From Paenibacillus sp. PK3_47 (lineage in GTDB: Bacteria > Bacillota > Bacilli > Paenibacillales > Paenibacillaceae), in the NCBI RefSeq assembly GCF_023520895.1, contig NZ_CP026029.1:3472001-3536000 (forward strand): a DNA stretch of 64,000 nucleotides, written 5' to 3'. The notes under the pieces are model-generated. The model was not told the origin of the DNA. It made no database searches and saw only the letters and a list, made by a program, of their open reading frames with translations. The translations under genes and the position numbers were made by a program. Of this stretch, positions 62,997-64,000 are shown one piece after another. Position 1 is the first letter of the stretch. Each line of letters starts with the position of its first letter.

Positions 62997-64000
62997 ATGA
63001 ATAAAAAAGAAGTAGCGCACATACGCAAACAGTTTAAGCTGGACCATGATTTGCTAAATCTGTACGATATCCTGAACGTCTATATTATGAAGGAGACCAA
63101 CGAAATCTATCATTGGGAACGCCTGCCGTTTGGTATGGTGGACAGAGAGAAGCAGGAGCTGTATATGGGGAATTTCAAAAAACTGCTGACCGGCGAGCTG
63201 GACCACAAGCTGTTCGAGCTGAAGTTCATGGAGGAAGCCGAGGAGCCGACGAAGGTAATGCTGCACCAGGGCCTGATCACCGGTGATCCGGAGGAATGGC
63301 AGGACCTGATGCTGATGCTGGTCGACAAGATGTTGGTTGATACCAAATATGAAAAAGATACGGTAGTTACCTTCGTCCGCGGACAGTATCACCGGCCGAC
63401 CAAATCCCGCAATGATGAAGCGGAAGAGAGTGAGAAAAACGAGACGTTCGCCCATCCATTCATTCTGTGCAGCGTAAATTCCACGGAGCAGCAGCGGAAG
63501 AATCTCATGTTCGATTATGTGGAGCGGGAATTTAAGTATAATGTCATCGTTGATCCGATCGTGAAGCTCAGCTCGCCGGAGCAGGGATTCCTGTATCCGA
63601 GTGTGACGGACAACTATTCGGATGTGAACCGTGTGCTCTATTGTACGGGGAAATCCAATTTCCCGGACCCGCGCTTCATTGAGCAGGTCCTGAATGCGGA
63701 GACGTCTGTTACGGCGCTTGAGGAGCGGTCCTTTTTTGAGGAAATTGTAAAAGAAATCGCGGGTGAAGAGCTCGATACGTCCACGATTGCCCAGGTCTAT
63801 GAGAACATTCAGCAGGTCATTGAAGGCGGCGAAGGGGAAGAAGAACCTCCTACACTGGACTATAAAGACGTAGAACGTGTCCTGATGGCAAGCGGCGTGG
63901 AGAATGTGACTGCGGAGAAGGTGGAGCGGGCGTTCGAGACGGTCATCGACGATAAATTTTATGAGATGAAGGCAAGCAGCGTAATCCCGAAATTTACGAC
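62997..64000 (+). CDS. DUF4317 protein (3' end outside window)
   Basis: At least 334 residues, running off the window end. It opens MNKKEVAHIRKQFKLDHDLL, the usual start of DUF4317 proteins of Firmicutes, and continues with YIMKETNEIYHWERLPFGMV and FVRGQYHRP. These are cytosolic proteins of unknown function, about 400 residues long, so roughly 60-70 residues are missing. AAGGAG lies 13 bases before the ATG. Confidence 0.85.
   Translation, partial: MNKKEVAHIRKQFKLDHDLLNLYDILNVYIMKETNEIYHWERLPFGMVDREKQELYMGNFKKLLTGELDHKLFELKFMEEAEEPTKVMLHQGLITGDPEEWQDLMLMLVDKMLVDTKYEKDTVVTFVRGQYHRPTKSRNDEAEESEKNETFAHPFILCSVNSTEQQRKNLMFDYVEREFKYNVIVDPIVKLSSPEQGFLYPSVTDNYSDVNRVLYCTGKSNFPDPRFIEQVLNAETSVTALEERSFFEEIVKEIAGEELDTSTIAQVYENIQQVIEGGEGEEEPPTLDYKDVERVLMASGVENVTAEKVERAFETVIDDKFYEMKASSVIPKFT

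Overview
The window looks like the chromosome of a Paenibacillus-type member of the Bacillales. The evidence is strong AGGAGG ribosome-binding sites, Bacillus-like families (YerC, DagK-RlmCD, YtxH, S-layer homology domains, copper-amine-oxidase-N domains) and moderate GC content broken by AT-rich islands. No rRNA, tRNA or CRISPR array was seen. The first and last genes run off the window.

Layout. 1-4 kb is housekeeping (YerC, CbiX-like chelatase, DagK, RlmCD). 4-13 kb holds small stress-type genes and a 2393-residue S-layer-anchored protein built from about fifteen Ig-like modules. 13-16 kb is an HSP90-family gene coupled to a TPR-like partner. 16-26 kb is signalling and export: a NarL-type two-component pair facing a convergent ABC-2 exporter, a divergent HxlR regulator/oxidoreductase pair, and an ABC exporter with an OmpR-type two-component system whose promoter carries a direct-repeat operator. 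26-35 kb is mixed metabolism and resistance: C45-family lipoprotein, Dus, Arr rifampin ADP-ribosyltransferase, SEC-C protein, lytic transglycosylase, WYL, PadR and CPBP genes.

35.7-48.3 kb is an accessory island. It contains a split sigma factor under a near-perfect LexA box, a phosphodiester-glycosidase-domain gene, a MazG-like gene, a truncated nuclease-helicase, an AT-rich orphan gene, several gene fragments, and a McrB-like GTPase with a DUF2357 nuclease partner. The McrB gene changes composition midway, suggesting a swapped recognition domain. 48-57 kb includes a GGDEF-EAL protein, a NADAR-domain protein, a MetE-like enzyme and a clear type I toxin-antitoxin locus (27-residue membrane peptide opposed by an antisense RNA), plus an orphan copy of that RNA 6 kb away. 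58-62 kb carries a minus-strand operon pairing a membrane coiled-coil protein with a membrane-linked nuclease-like protein, a candidate undescribed defence module.

Non-coding structure is rich. There is a two-copy interspersed element of about 350-390 bp with terminal inverted repeats and 45-bp internal units, a 217-bp MITE-like palindrome in front of the sensor kinase, a TACTCG hairpin repeat, a pair of identical ECF-type promoters 10 kb apart, and a family of terminators sharing the ATAGACCG stem with the toxin-antitoxin RNAs.
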